A DNA stretch of 6,110 bases, taken from positions 1 to 6,110 of the forward strand of contig JAUXGQ010000118.1 in NCBI GenBank assembly GCA_030621975.1, given 5' to 3'. The DNA is from Gammaproteobacteria bacterium (GTDB lineage Bacteria; Pseudomonadota; Gammaproteobacteria; Chromatiales; Chromatiaceae). The notes beneath the pieces were generated by a model. It did not search any database and was not told the origin of the DNA. It was given only the letters and a program-made list of their open reading frames with translations. The translations under genes and the position numbers were made by a program. Positions within the stretch are counted from its first letter, which is position 1. Every line of letters begins with the position of its first letter. Below, piece by piece: positions 1 through 6,110 of the stretch.

Positions 1-557
1 GCCAGACGCCAATGGCTATCAGTGCGGTCAACCCGCCCATTATGAGATAGAGCCAGCGGTAGTCGAGCTGTAACAGATCACTTCCAAGCCAGATCAAAAC
101 GAAAGTGATAACGGAGGCAAATGATCCGGCGGCGATCAGCCGTCCCAGGGTCTCTGCGGCGTCTGATTCGTCAATCCACTGCAGGGTCAATGAGGTCTGT
201 AAAGTCTCATAGTAGTGAAAGCCCAAAGACATCAGGATAGTGGTCAGATAGAGACCGAGAGCCGAAGGGAAAAATCCGGTCAGTGCAGTACCTATACCCA
301 GCAGCAGCAGAGAGAGATAGGCCAGTCTCTGCTCTTTAGATAATCAGCAGAAGAAAGACGACGGCGAATGCCAGAAAGCCGGGGATCTCCCGCAGGCTCT
401 GAAGTATGCCCATCTCCCTGCCGGTAAAGCTGGCCTGTTCAATGGCGAAATTATTGATCAGAGTCTGCCATGCCGCGAAACTGAGAGGGACCGCAAGGGT
501 CATCAGCATCAGCAGAATCTCGGGGCGTCGCCAGCCTGAAATATTAGTCGTCATCAT
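1..557 (-). pseudogene. MFS-type transporter, N-terminal part, frameshifted and cut by the window edge
   Basis: The gene starts at ATG 557-555, with a second ATG directly after it at 554-552, and AGGA lies about 11 bases upstream. The first 73 codons give a hydrophobic protein with two predicted membrane segments, reading MTTNISGWRRPEILL and later GREMGILQSLREIPGF, then stop at TAA 338-336. Skipping one base there opens a second frame from 337 to the window edge with no stop. It continues naturally as KEQRLAYLSLLLLGIGTALTG, then several more helices and a charged cytoplasmic-type loop (QWIDESDAAETLGRL). Both pieces look like one major facilitator superfamily permease, an inner-membrane transporter whose substrate I cannot tell. 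The split is either a real frameshift mutation or a one-base sequence error. The C-terminal helices lie outside the window. The MFS assignment rests on helix pattern and general resemblance, so the family is fairly sure and the function is unknown. Confidence 0.7.
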
Positions 558-585
558 GCATGCTATTGTCCTGTAAAAGTCGCTG

Positions 586-615
586 AAAAAACAGGCTGAA
601 TTGACGGGGGTCAGC
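586..615 (-). terminator. Weak candidate rho-independent terminator after the adaptor gene
   Basis: On the minus strand, GCTGA (615-611) can pair with TCAGC (599-595). An inner alternative, TGAC/GTCA around a CCCC loop, is also possible. A run of six T follows at 591-586. The stem is short and there are three bases (CTG... side) before the T run, so this is a weak terminator at best. It sits about 50 bases after the stop of the adaptor gene and just before the MFS start, where the secretion operon would be expected to end. The rest of the 558-663 spacer shows no clear promoter. Confidence 0.3.
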
Positions 616-663
616 AAACGCTGGCTGTGCTTGAGTAACAATTCCCCATGCACGGAGCTCCCG

Positions 664-1500
664 CTAATCCACCAGAAAGCGAATCCCGCAGCGGACACCT
701 CCCGGGATCTCGTGGTCGGGATTCGGCAACAATAGCCGAACCCCAAAGGTGTCGCTGGCGGCATCGACGACGCGATCCACAACCGTCACCGTGGCCGTCT
801 GTTGACTTGCCCCTGGATACCTGGGCGTCACCTCGGCCTGCATCCCGACCCGGATGGCACCGAAGTAATCGACCGATGCGATGATCTCCACGTGCAAGGG
901 ATCGATCTTGGCGATCTTGACGATCGGGCGGTTCTCAGCGGACTCGCCCGGCGACATCATGCGCTCGACCACGACGCCGTCTACCGGGCTGCGCACCGTG
1001 CGATTCTCCAAAATCCGCTGTGCCCGTGTCAGTTCCAGGCGCGCGATCGCCCTGCGCTCGATGGCCTGTTGCAGCCGCAACTCTGCCCGGGTCGCGTCCG
1101 TCGCGGCCCTATCTTTTTCCGCGTACGAGATCGCTTTGGCGCTGGATAGCTTGTCGATACGTTCCTTCTCTCGCCGCGCAAATGCCAGGGTCTCGCGCAA
1201 CTCCTGGATCTCCGCCTTGAACCCGGCCCTTGCCTTGGACAGCTCTACGGTCGTCAGTGCAACATCGCGGTGCAGGTGGGCGATGGCCTGCCCCTCCTCC
1301 ACCAAATCCCCGCGACCGACCAGCAGTTCCTGAAGTATACCTTCCTCCCGGGCGCTGACTTCGACCACGGTCTGTGGCTTGATGAGACAATCGAACCCGG
1401 CAAGCTCCTCGGCGTGTGCGCCCCACACGGTGCACAAACTGGAAAGGATCATTACCCCCACCGCAGATCGGAGCCGGAGATCTTGTATTGTCGTTGACAT
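664..1500 (-). CDS. Periplasmic adaptor (membrane fusion) protein, HlyD/RND type
   Basis: This is a 278-residue protein. From ATG 1500-1498 it begins with a Sec signal peptide: arginines near residues 8-11, a hydrophobic stretch (AVGVMILSSL) and a likely cleavage after AHA at 28-30. The first half of a lipoyl/barrel-sandwich domain follows at about 38-80 (VSAREEGILQELLVGRGDLV), then a helical hairpin rich in Arg, Glu and Ala at about 81-161. The second lipoyl half is at about 167-199 (TVRSPVDGVVVERMMSPGES) and the beta-barrel runs to the end. Such adaptors bridge an inner-membrane transporter to a TolC-type channel. It is short for the family and has no N-terminal membrane anchor and no lipobox, so it is probably soluble in the periplasm. 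ATGs at 1512 and 1509 are alternative starts; 1500 gives the best signal peptide and has GAG four bases upstream. It is the last gene of the secretion cluster and is separated from the SecA-like gene by an inserted repeat. Confidence 0.85.
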   Translation of the reverse strand: MSTTIQDLRLRSAVGVMILSSLCTVWGAHAEELAGFDCLIKPQTVVEVSAREEGILQELLVGRGDLVEEGQAIAHLHRDVALTTVELSKARAGFKAEIQELRETLAFARREKERIDKLSSAKAISYAEKDRAATDATRAELRLQQAIERRAIARLELTRAQRILENRTVRSPVDGVVVERMMSPGESAENRPIVKIAKIDPLHVEIIASVDYFGAIRVGMQAEVTPRYPGASQQTATVTVVDRVVDAASDTFGVRLLLPNPDHEIPGGVRCGIRFLVD

Positions 1501-1528
1501 GCTTCTCATCATCCTAATAAACACAAAA

Positions 1529-1684
1529 GCCAAGACGGGAATGGCACTTACTTACGCTTAAAAGCCCCGCCATTGCGAGCGTAGCGTGGCAATCTCCCTG
1601 GTCGTGCCGGGGTTCTGGAGATTGCTTCGTGCCTCGCAATGACGACTATTTTGATTAAGCTAAGTGCCATTCGGCCAAGACGGG
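1529..1684. mobile_element. MITE-like non-autonomous insertion with terminal inverted repeats and flanking direct repeats
   Basis: The sequence GCCAAGACGGG occurs at 1529-1539 and again at 1674-1684 in the same orientation. Between them lies about 134 bp whose ends are inverted copies: GAATGGCACTTA at 1539-1550 and TAAGTGCCATTC at 1661-1672, a perfect 12-bp inverted repeat that extends imperfectly through GCTTAA. The left inverted repeat shares its first G with the direct repeat. There is no room for a transposase, so the element would have been mobilised in trans. The 11-bp direct repeat is best read as a target-site duplication; a length of about 10-13 bp is known for IS4-family elements, but assignment to that family is inference. 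Removing the element and one repeat copy leaves about 39 bases between the SecA-like stop and the adaptor ATG, an ordinary operon spacing. Confidence 0.7.
1572..1640. repeat. Imperfect long palindrome inside the insertion
   Basis: ATTGCGAG at 1572-1579 is matched by CTCGCAAT at 1633-1640, and GCAATCTCC at 1589-1597 by GGAGATTGC at 1617-1625. The parts between pair imperfectly, leaving a loop of about 19 bases. The pattern (CATTGCGAG ... GCAATCTCC ... GGAGATTGC ... CTCGCAATGACG) resembles a dispersed palindromic repeat that I have seen in many unrelated bacterial genomes; I cannot name a catalogued family for it. In RNA it would form a strong hairpin between the SecA-like and adaptor reading frames. 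On the minus strand it is followed by GGGGCTTTT (1567-1559), so it might reduce read-through, although the T run is short. Confidence 0.7.
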
Positions 1685-3664
1685 TTACTCCATCTTCCCA
1701 CTGAAGGCGAGCATCTTGCCGATCTGCTCGTCGAGCTTTAACAACTGACGCCGGATCCTGGCATGGCGCCGCTCGGCCCCGTGTTGGGACAGATGAAATA
1801 TCAGGCGTCCGAAGGCGCCGGCCTTCGACGCGTTACCAGGGACCAGGCGTGCGAGCCAGCGCCAGCTGTTCTTCGCCACCAGGTCGTCTTCCAGGGAGAC
1901 CATATACTGGTAGCTGCCGGGATCCCCCTGACGGCCGCAGCGGCCATAGAGCTGCCGGTCGATGCGCTCGGCCTCATGCCGCTCGGTGGCAAGCACCTGC
2001 AATCCACCAGACTCCGCCACGCCATGTCCGAGCTTGATGTCGGTCCCGCGCCCTGCCATGTTGGTCGCGACTGTCACGGTACCGGGCTGGCCGGCCTGTA
2101 CGACAGTCTCTGCTTCGTCCTGGTCCTGTCGGGCATTGAGGACACGGTGGGTGATGCCCGCGGAGGTCAGCAAGGCGCTCAGGTGCTCGGAGGCCCGGAC
2201 CGACGTGGTCCCGACCAAGACCGGACTTCCTTGGGTGTGCAACGCACCGATGCGGTCGACAACGGTCGCCCACTTGGCATCCTCGGTCCGATACACCTCA
2301 CCCGGCAGCTCGATACGCCGTAGCGGCCGATTCGTCGGCACGGTGACCAGGTTTACATGGTAGACGGCCCAGAGCTCGCCGACCACTTCCCTGGCCGTGC
2401 CTGTCATGCCCGCCAGGCGCAGATAGCGGCGAAAGAACCGTTGGAAGCTGATCCTCGCAAGGGTCTCTGCCTGAGCCGTGATCTCGCAGCCCTCCTTGGT
2501 CTCGACGAGCTGGTGCAACCCCCGTTCCCAGCTCCGGTCCGGCATCAGGCGGCCGGTATACTCGTCAATGATCTGGACCTTTCCGTCCTTGATCAGGTAA
2601 TGCTGGTCCCTCACCAGGAGTTCTCGGGCATAGAGGGCTTGACTCACCAACTCCTCCCGGCGTCGGGTTCCGGCCCAGACGCCGCTCATTTGCGCGACGC
2701 GGCCTGACAGCCTCTCCTTACCGCTGTCGGTCAGTTCCACCCCGCGCCGTACCAGGTCGATGCGGTAGTCTTCCTGCGGCTCAAGGCCGGATGCCAACGC
2801 TAACGCCTCCCGGTAAAACATCTCCTGGTCGCCGCCCTCTTCGCTTCGGGAAATAACCAAAGGGGTCCTGGCCTCGTCGATCAGCACACTGTCGGCCTCA
2901 TCGAGGATGGCGAAACAAAGCCCCCTCAACAACAGCCTGTCGCCCATAGCACGCTCACCGAAGAGCCCGTCGAGACGCATGCGCATGGCGCCGAGATCGC
3001 CGCGGACCATGCGATCCCGCAAGTAGTCGAAGACCAGCTGTTTATTGGTGCAGTAGACGATGTCGCTGGCGTAGGCGGCTCGGCGCTCGGCGTGTTCCAT
3101 ACCATCGACGATGGTGCCGACGGTGAGGCCCAGGGCACGGTACACCGGCCCCATCAATTCCGCATCGCGTCGGACCAGGTAGTCGTTGACGGTAATGATG
3201 TGCACCGGAATACCGGCCATGGCCGCGGTGGCCGCAGGCAAGGTTGCTGTCAGGGTCTTGCCTTCGCCGGTCTGCATTTCGGCAACCATCCCCTGGAGCA
3301 TGACCCAGCCCCCGAGGAGCTGAACATCGAAATGGCGCATGCCCAGCACCCGCATCGATTGCTCACGCACCAGGGCAAAGGAACGGATGCAGGCGGCGTC
3401 CTGCAAACCTTCGGCGCGCAGCCGGCAGCGTACATCGCGCACGGCCTGATCCAGCTCGGTATCGCCCATCGCCGCCAGCGCCTCGTCTTGGGCCCGGATG
3501 CGCAGCACGACGCTTTCGTATCGTCCGGGGCGCCGGGGAAGCACAGGGCGCAGCATCCCCATCGCCCGGTCGAACAGCTGTTCGAAGCGTCCCGTGTGCG
3601 GCGCATCACGCTCCGGGTAGGTCCCCAGTACGATTCCCGGTCGAAGCGGTGGGTTCCCGGCCAT
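1685..3664 (-). CDS. SecA-type ATPase, short form without the C-terminal third
   Basis: This is a protein of about 659 residues with the SecA motor core. Nucleotide-binding domain 1 has GMRHFDVQLLGG near residues 108-119, the Walker A motif MQTGEGKT at about 130-137, DYLRD near 213-217 and the DEAD box at 255-258 followed by SVLIDEARTPL. A preprotein cross-linking region follows, and IIDEYTGR is at about 365-372. Nucleotide-binding domain 2 contains LAGMTGTA (417-424), TNMAGRGTDI (534-543) and GRCGRQGD (574-581). The protein ends soon after the start of the helical scaffold (RIRRQLLKLDEQIG). Canonical SecA is about 850-900 residues; the helical wing, the rest of the scaffold and the zinc-binding tail are missing here. 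It is therefore probably a specialised ATPase and not the housekeeping SecA. Canonical proteobacterial SecA has DEVD where this one has DEAD. The chosen ATG (3664-3662) overlaps the M50 stop as TGATG; an in-frame ATG at 3712 would add 16 residues. Its operon partners suggest that it powers export of a dedicated substrate (inference). Confidence 0.88.
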   Translation of the reverse strand: MAGNPPLRPGIVLGTYPERDAPHTGRFEQLFDRAMGMLRPVLPRRPGRYESVVLRIRAQDEALAAMGDTELDQAVRDVRCRLRAEGLQDAACIRSFALVREQSMRVLGMRHFDVQLLGGWVMLQGMVAEMQTGEGKTLTATLPAATAAMAGIPVHIITVNDYLVRRDAELMGPVYRALGLTVGTIVDGMEHAERRAAYASDIVYCTNKQLVFDYLRDRMVRGDLGAMRMRLDGLFGERAMGDRLLLRGLCFAILDEADSVLIDEARTPLVISRSEEGGDQEMFYREALALASGLEPQEDYRIDLVRRGVELTDSGKERLSGRVAQMSGVWAGTRRREELVSQALYARELLVRDQHYLIKDGKVQIIDEYTGRLMPDRSWERGLHQLVETKEGCEITAQAETLARISFQRFFRRYLRLAGMTGTAREVVGELWAVYHVNLVTVPTNRPLRRIELPGEVYRTEDAKWATVVDRIGALHTQGSPVLVGTTSVRASEHLSALLTSAGITHRVLNARQDQDEAETVVQAGQPGTVTVATNMAGRGTDIKLGHGVAESGGLQVLATERHEAERIDRQLYGRCGRQGDPGSYQYMVSLEDDLVAKNSWRWLARLVPGNASKAGAFGRLIFHLSQHGAERRHARIRRQLLKLDEQIGKMLAFSGKME

Positions 3665-3666
3665 CA
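3662..3666 (-). promoter_or_regulatory. TGATG stop/start overlap, probable translational coupling
   Basis: The M50 protein stops at TGA 3666-3664, and an ATG in the SecA-like frame starts at 3664, sharing one base. There is no convincing Shine-Dalgarno sequence just upstream (the bases read CACTTCGGCGTC), so re-initiation by ribosomes ending the M50 gene is the likely way the ATPase is translated. This favours the 3664 start over the ATG at 3712, which would overlap by 49 bases. Confidence 0.55.
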
Positions 3667-5814
3667 GACGCCGAAGTGGGACAGGAACAGCTGACGCAGT
3701 GAGCGGTACCATTGAACCGCCAGCGACTCGAAACCGTGATCGAAACGGACATCGACACGGCGGCCAAGATAGTCCTTCGCCGCCGACTGCGGGAACTCCA
3801 GATCCAGGACAAATACCTTCTCCAGCGCTTTCAGGCCGCTGCCGTCCCGGGGGTCGACCGCGATCGCACCACCGCCGGAGCTTCCCAAGGCCTCGGAGGG
3901 CAGGCGAACGGTCGCAGCCGGTACCTGGCGGATAATACGGCTGGGTACCGCTTCAGCCTGCCAGTCAGCCACACGAAGTTGCACCGACAGGGTGCGATTC
4001 CTCACCATGCCGATGGCGTCTTGTCTCACCACGGCGCGTACTTCCGCTTTATCCGGTTCTATAACGTAAGCAATCAACTCGCCCCGCCGCACGAAGCGGC
4101 CCGCCAGATCGGCGGCATTGGGGACCACGAAACGTCCTCCAATCTGGCTGTGAATCACCAGAGCATCCAGCCGCTCGCGTGCGTGCTCCAGGTCCGCCTC
4201 GACCACATTAATCTCCTCACGCACGACCTGAGCCTGAGATCGGTCCCGCAGCTTTGCCTCGGTCAGGCGTGCTTCGAGTTCGCGCCGCCTTGCCTCGAGC
4301 AGCCGCACCTCCTGGCGCAGAAAGGGGTCGTCGGTCTCGATCAGCGCATCACCCGGATCGACCTGGCTGTCAGGCTCGGCCAGCAGGCGAACCACGGCCC
4401 CGTTTACCTGGGCCCTCACCCGCGACTGCTCGGGCAGCCAGACAACGCCCTCGGCGTGGGTCCAGGACGGCACCGGTACCAGCACCACGAAAGTCACGAG
4501 TGCCACCACCACTGAGGTCGTCGTCAGAACCGCCCTCGCCCGCTTCTTGTTGAGCCGCTGGTTATTAAGCACGAACCCGAGGCTCTTGAGCAACGGCCAG
4601 ACCAACTGGATCGTGACGGCCCAGATCGCCAGAAGTACGCCGATGATGAAGAACTTACTGGCGATAAACAGGATGATCACGAACATAATGAACATCCGGT
4701 ACAGGTAAGAGGCTATCCCATAGAACAAGAACCAGGAACGTTCTCCACGGGCCACGCTGGGGACTTCAGCGTCGTCACGTACATCGAAGAGATACCTTTG
4801 GACCAGGTAGCCCAAGTACTTCTTGGAGCGGGTGGCCAGGTTCGGGATCTCGATCAGGTCGCTGAGCACGTAGTAGCCGTCGAAGCGCAGCAGGGGGTTG
4901 CCGTTGAAGAACAGGGTCGACACACCGCCGATGAGCATGACGTTAAAGGCCAGGGCACGAACTGGGCCCGGCTCGACATTGAGCCACAACATCATGGCCA
5001 GGGCGGCCAAAAACAGTTCAACCATGATCCCTGCCGCGCCAACCACCATGCGTTTGTGCTTCTCTCGGAAGGCCGAGGCGGATGAGGCTTCCACGTAGGG
5101 GACTGGCATCAGCACCAGGAGCATGATGCCGATCTCGTGAACCTCGCCCCCCCAGTTCTTTGTGGCAAAGCCATGGCCCAGCTCATGCACCGCCTTGACC
5201 AGAGGGTAGGCCAGCCAGAGCATCAGCAGGTTCTCTGCCGTCAGGACCTGGTCGATGATGTTGTTGCTCAGCTCGGGCCAGTGGCTGGCGGCAAGCACCC
5301 CGCCGGCCAGCACGACGAGAAGCCAGAGGGCCAGGCCAAACCAGCTGAACAGGGGCCTGACCCAGGGTAGCCAGCGGGTCAGGAAGCGGTCCGGATCGAA
5401 CAACGGGATGCGGATGGAAAGAGGCTGGGCCAGGCGCTGACGCAGTTGCCTCTGCTCCTGCTGCTCACGGCGCTGAAAGATCTCGCGGCTGTCTGGTGGC
5501 AGGTCGCACAGCAGGACGTCGGCGGCGTGCATCTGGCCGAGCAGGCGGATGGTCTCGTCCTGGGTTGGCGCGTCATCGCCCAGACGGGTAACGGCGGCAT
5601 CCCAGATCTGCTGGACCGTGCGTTGACCGTCCATGAGGCCGATGAGGTAATGGGCGGCCACGGAGAAGCGGTGACAGCGCCCGGAAGAGGTATCTTCCAG
5701 TACGTACCAGACCTGGTCACGGTAGTCGTGCCGGTGGATCCTGGCGTGGCTGCGTGTCCGCGGCTTGAGGCCGGCGACACGGTACCAGGATTGGCTGAAC
5801 AGTGATTCCGTCAT
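3664..5814 (-). CDS. Peptidase M50 membrane metalloprotease fused to PqqD-like and HlyD-type domains
   Basis: This 716-residue inner-membrane protein has three parts. Residues about 36-106 resemble PqqD-like winged-helix domains (a WYVLED strand, HYLIGLMDGQRTVQQIWD, then a helix-rich end), a fold that binds peptides in RiPP systems. Residues about 150-450 form a polytopic peptidase-M50 core. It has HELGH at 210-214 (two zinc-binding histidines and the catalytic glutamate) and NPLLRFDGYY at 306-315 with D312 as the expected third zinc ligand. Hydrophobic segments lie near 155-176, 228-240, 256-277, 287-303, 363-408 and 429-447. After the last membrane segment comes an adaptor domain: a barrel-sandwich half at about 453-495, a charged coiled-coil hairpin at about 497-553, the second half at about 556-587, and a beta-barrel region to the end. 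The catalytic residues are intact, so it should be an active protease or a peptide-handling exporter. It begins 13 bases after the preceding HlyD stop, with no clear Shine-Dalgarno sequence, and overlaps the SecA-like start. Similar fusions are often annotated as putative peptide zinc metalloprotease or HlyD-type efflux protein. Confidence 0.88.
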   Translation of the reverse strand: MTESLFSQSWYRVAGLKPRTRSHARIHRHDYRDQVWYVLEDTSSGRCHRFSVAAHYLIGLMDGQRTVQQIWDAAVTRLGDDAPTQDETIRLLGQMHAADVLLCDLPPDSREIFQRREQQEQRQLRQRLAQPLSIRIPLFDPDRFLTRWLPWVRPLFSWFGLALWLLVVLAGGVLAASHWPELSNNIIDQVLTAENLLMLWLAYPLVKAVHELGHGFATKNWGGEVHEIGIMLLVLMPVPYVEASSASAFREKHKRMVVGAAGIMVELFLAALAMMLWLNVEPGPVRALAFNVMLIGGVSTLFFNGNPLLRFDGYYVLSDLIEIPNLATRSKKYLGYLVQRYLFDVRDDAEVPSVARGERSWFLFYGIASYLYRMFIMFVIILFIASKFFIIGVLLAIWAVTIQLVWPLLKSLGFVLNNQRLNKKRARAVLTTTSVVVALVTFVVLVPVPSWTHAEGVVWLPEQSRVRAQVNGAVVRLLAEPDSQVDPGDALIETDDPFLRQEVRLLEARRRELEARLTEAKLRDRSQAQVVREEINVVEADLEHARERLDALVIHSQIGGRFVVPNAADLAGRFVRRGELIAYVIEPDKAEVRAVVRQDAIGMVRNRTLSVQLRVADWQAEAVPSRIIRQVPAATVRLPSEALGSSGGGAIAVDPRDGSGLKALEKVFVLDLEFPQSAAKDYLGRRVDVRFDHGFESLAVQWYRSLRQLFLSHFGV

Positions 5815-5827
5815 TGGGTGTTAAGGA

Positions 5828-6110
5828 TCATGGCCACCAGATCCACCACCTGAGCTGCAGCCAGTAGGCCAGCTTGTGGGTCCAGATCCAGAATAGATTG
5901 CGCTCGTCCACATTGATCTTGGCTACACCCTTCATTCCCGGGCGCAGGGTGCTCGACGAGCTCTCCAGGGCGGCCTCGACCCGAAATAGATTCCTGCCCT
6001 CCTTGGCGCTGGCCACGGGCGTGATCTTTTCGACCCTCACGCTCAGGAGTTCACCGGGGAGCCCGGCCAACGCCAGGGCTCCGAAGTCGGAGGCCAAGCG
6101 GTCTTAGGAA
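5828..6110 (-). CDS. C-terminal part of a HlyD-family adaptor, frame interrupted near the window edge
   Basis: The reading frame ending at TGA 5830-5828 encodes ALALAGLPGELL, VRVEKITPVAS, NLFRVEAALE and LRPGMKGVAKI, the typical end of the beta-barrel and membrane-proximal domains of HlyD-type adaptors. A tail with seven tryptophans in its last 22 or so residues follows (FWIWTHKLAYW ... RWWIWWP). Reading upstream, the frame meets TAA at 6106-6104, only 13 bases or so before the homology starts, and the N-terminal lipoyl and coiled-coil parts are not in the window. The first possible start after that stop is TTG at 6097, which would give an 89-residue protein without the main adaptor domains. 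This is therefore either a truncated pseudogene, a gene with a frameshift or nonsense error, or the end of a gene whose sequence is wrong at the contig edge. It lies 13 bases upstream of the M50 fusion and belongs to the same operon. Confidence 0.7.

Noticed and set aside
558..782. Extension of the transporter frame upstream to 782, giving a 148-residue protein
   Set aside because: The added part overlaps the end of the adaptor gene and does not look like transporter sequence. The ATG at 557 with AGGA upstream starts right at the hydrophobic transporter sequence.
1501..1533. TTG start at 1533 for the periplasmic adaptor
   Set aside because: It lies within the direct repeat flanking the insertion and would put extra residues before the signal peptide. 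The ATG at 1500 gives a normal signal peptide.
1572..1640. CRISPR-like or tRNA-like structure in the intergenic repeat
   Set aside because: There is only one palindrome, with no repeated unit and spacer series and no cloverleaf arms or CCA end. It fits an inserted palindromic repeat.
1685..3664. Housekeeping secA assignment
   Set aside because: The motor motifs match SecA, but the protein lacks the C-terminal third and is embedded with adaptor and M50 genes, so the secA symbol was not given.
3092..4515. Long plus-strand open frames (200 and 267 codons at 3092-3694 and 3712-4515)
   Set aside because: They lie opposite the SecA-like and M50/HlyD genes, whose minus-strand products have clear motifs. 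The plus-strand products are rich in His, Gln, Arg and Gly with no recognisable domain, as expected of antisense shadows in GC-rich DNA.

Overview
The window holds an apparently single-direction (minus strand) secretion-type operon, with a broken transporter gene downstream of it. The genes suggest a Gram-negative, probably gammaproteobacterial, genome: there are HlyD-family periplasmic adaptors, a Sec-type signal peptide, a SecA-related ATPase close in sequence to proteobacterial SecA, and GC-rich coding. The taxonomic call is an inference, because no marker gene is present.

Layout in transcription order (right to left). (1) 5828-6110: C-terminal end of a HlyD-family adaptor with a Trp-rich tail. 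Its frame is interrupted by a TAA at 6104-6106, and the rest lies outside the window. (2) 3664-5814: a 716-residue membrane protein joining a PqqD-like N-terminal domain, a peptidase-M50 (site-2-protease type) membrane core with HELGH, and a C-terminal HlyD/barrel-sandwich adaptor domain. (3) 1685-3664: a short SecA-type ATPase of about 659 residues. It carries all the nucleotide-binding motifs but lacks the C-terminal third of ordinary SecA, and its start overlaps the M50 stop as TGATG. (4) 1529-1684: a small MITE-like insertion with terminal inverted repeats, an 11-bp direct repeat on both sides and an internal palindrome. (5) 664-1500: a compact periplasmic adaptor with a signal peptide. 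(6) 558-663: a spacer with a weak terminator candidate. (7) 1-557: an MFS-type transporter split by a one-base frameshift near 336-338. By eye this last region is less GC-rich than the secretion genes.

How the genes may work together (inference): a dedicated SecA-like motor, a membrane metalloprotease fused to an adaptor, and two further adaptors look like one envelope-spanning export or processing apparatus, perhaps joined to a TolC-type outer-membrane channel and a large secreted substrate encoded outside the window. Neither channel nor substrate is visible here. The short SecA and the M50/PqqD/HlyD fusion in one operon are the most interesting part. The insertion between secA-like and hlyD, the in-frame stop at the right edge and the frameshift at the left show that the locus has been disturbed or contains sequence errors.

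No rRNA, tRNA, CRISPR array or complete transposase gene was seen. Large open frames on the plus strand across 650-5800 are shadows of the minus-strand genes.
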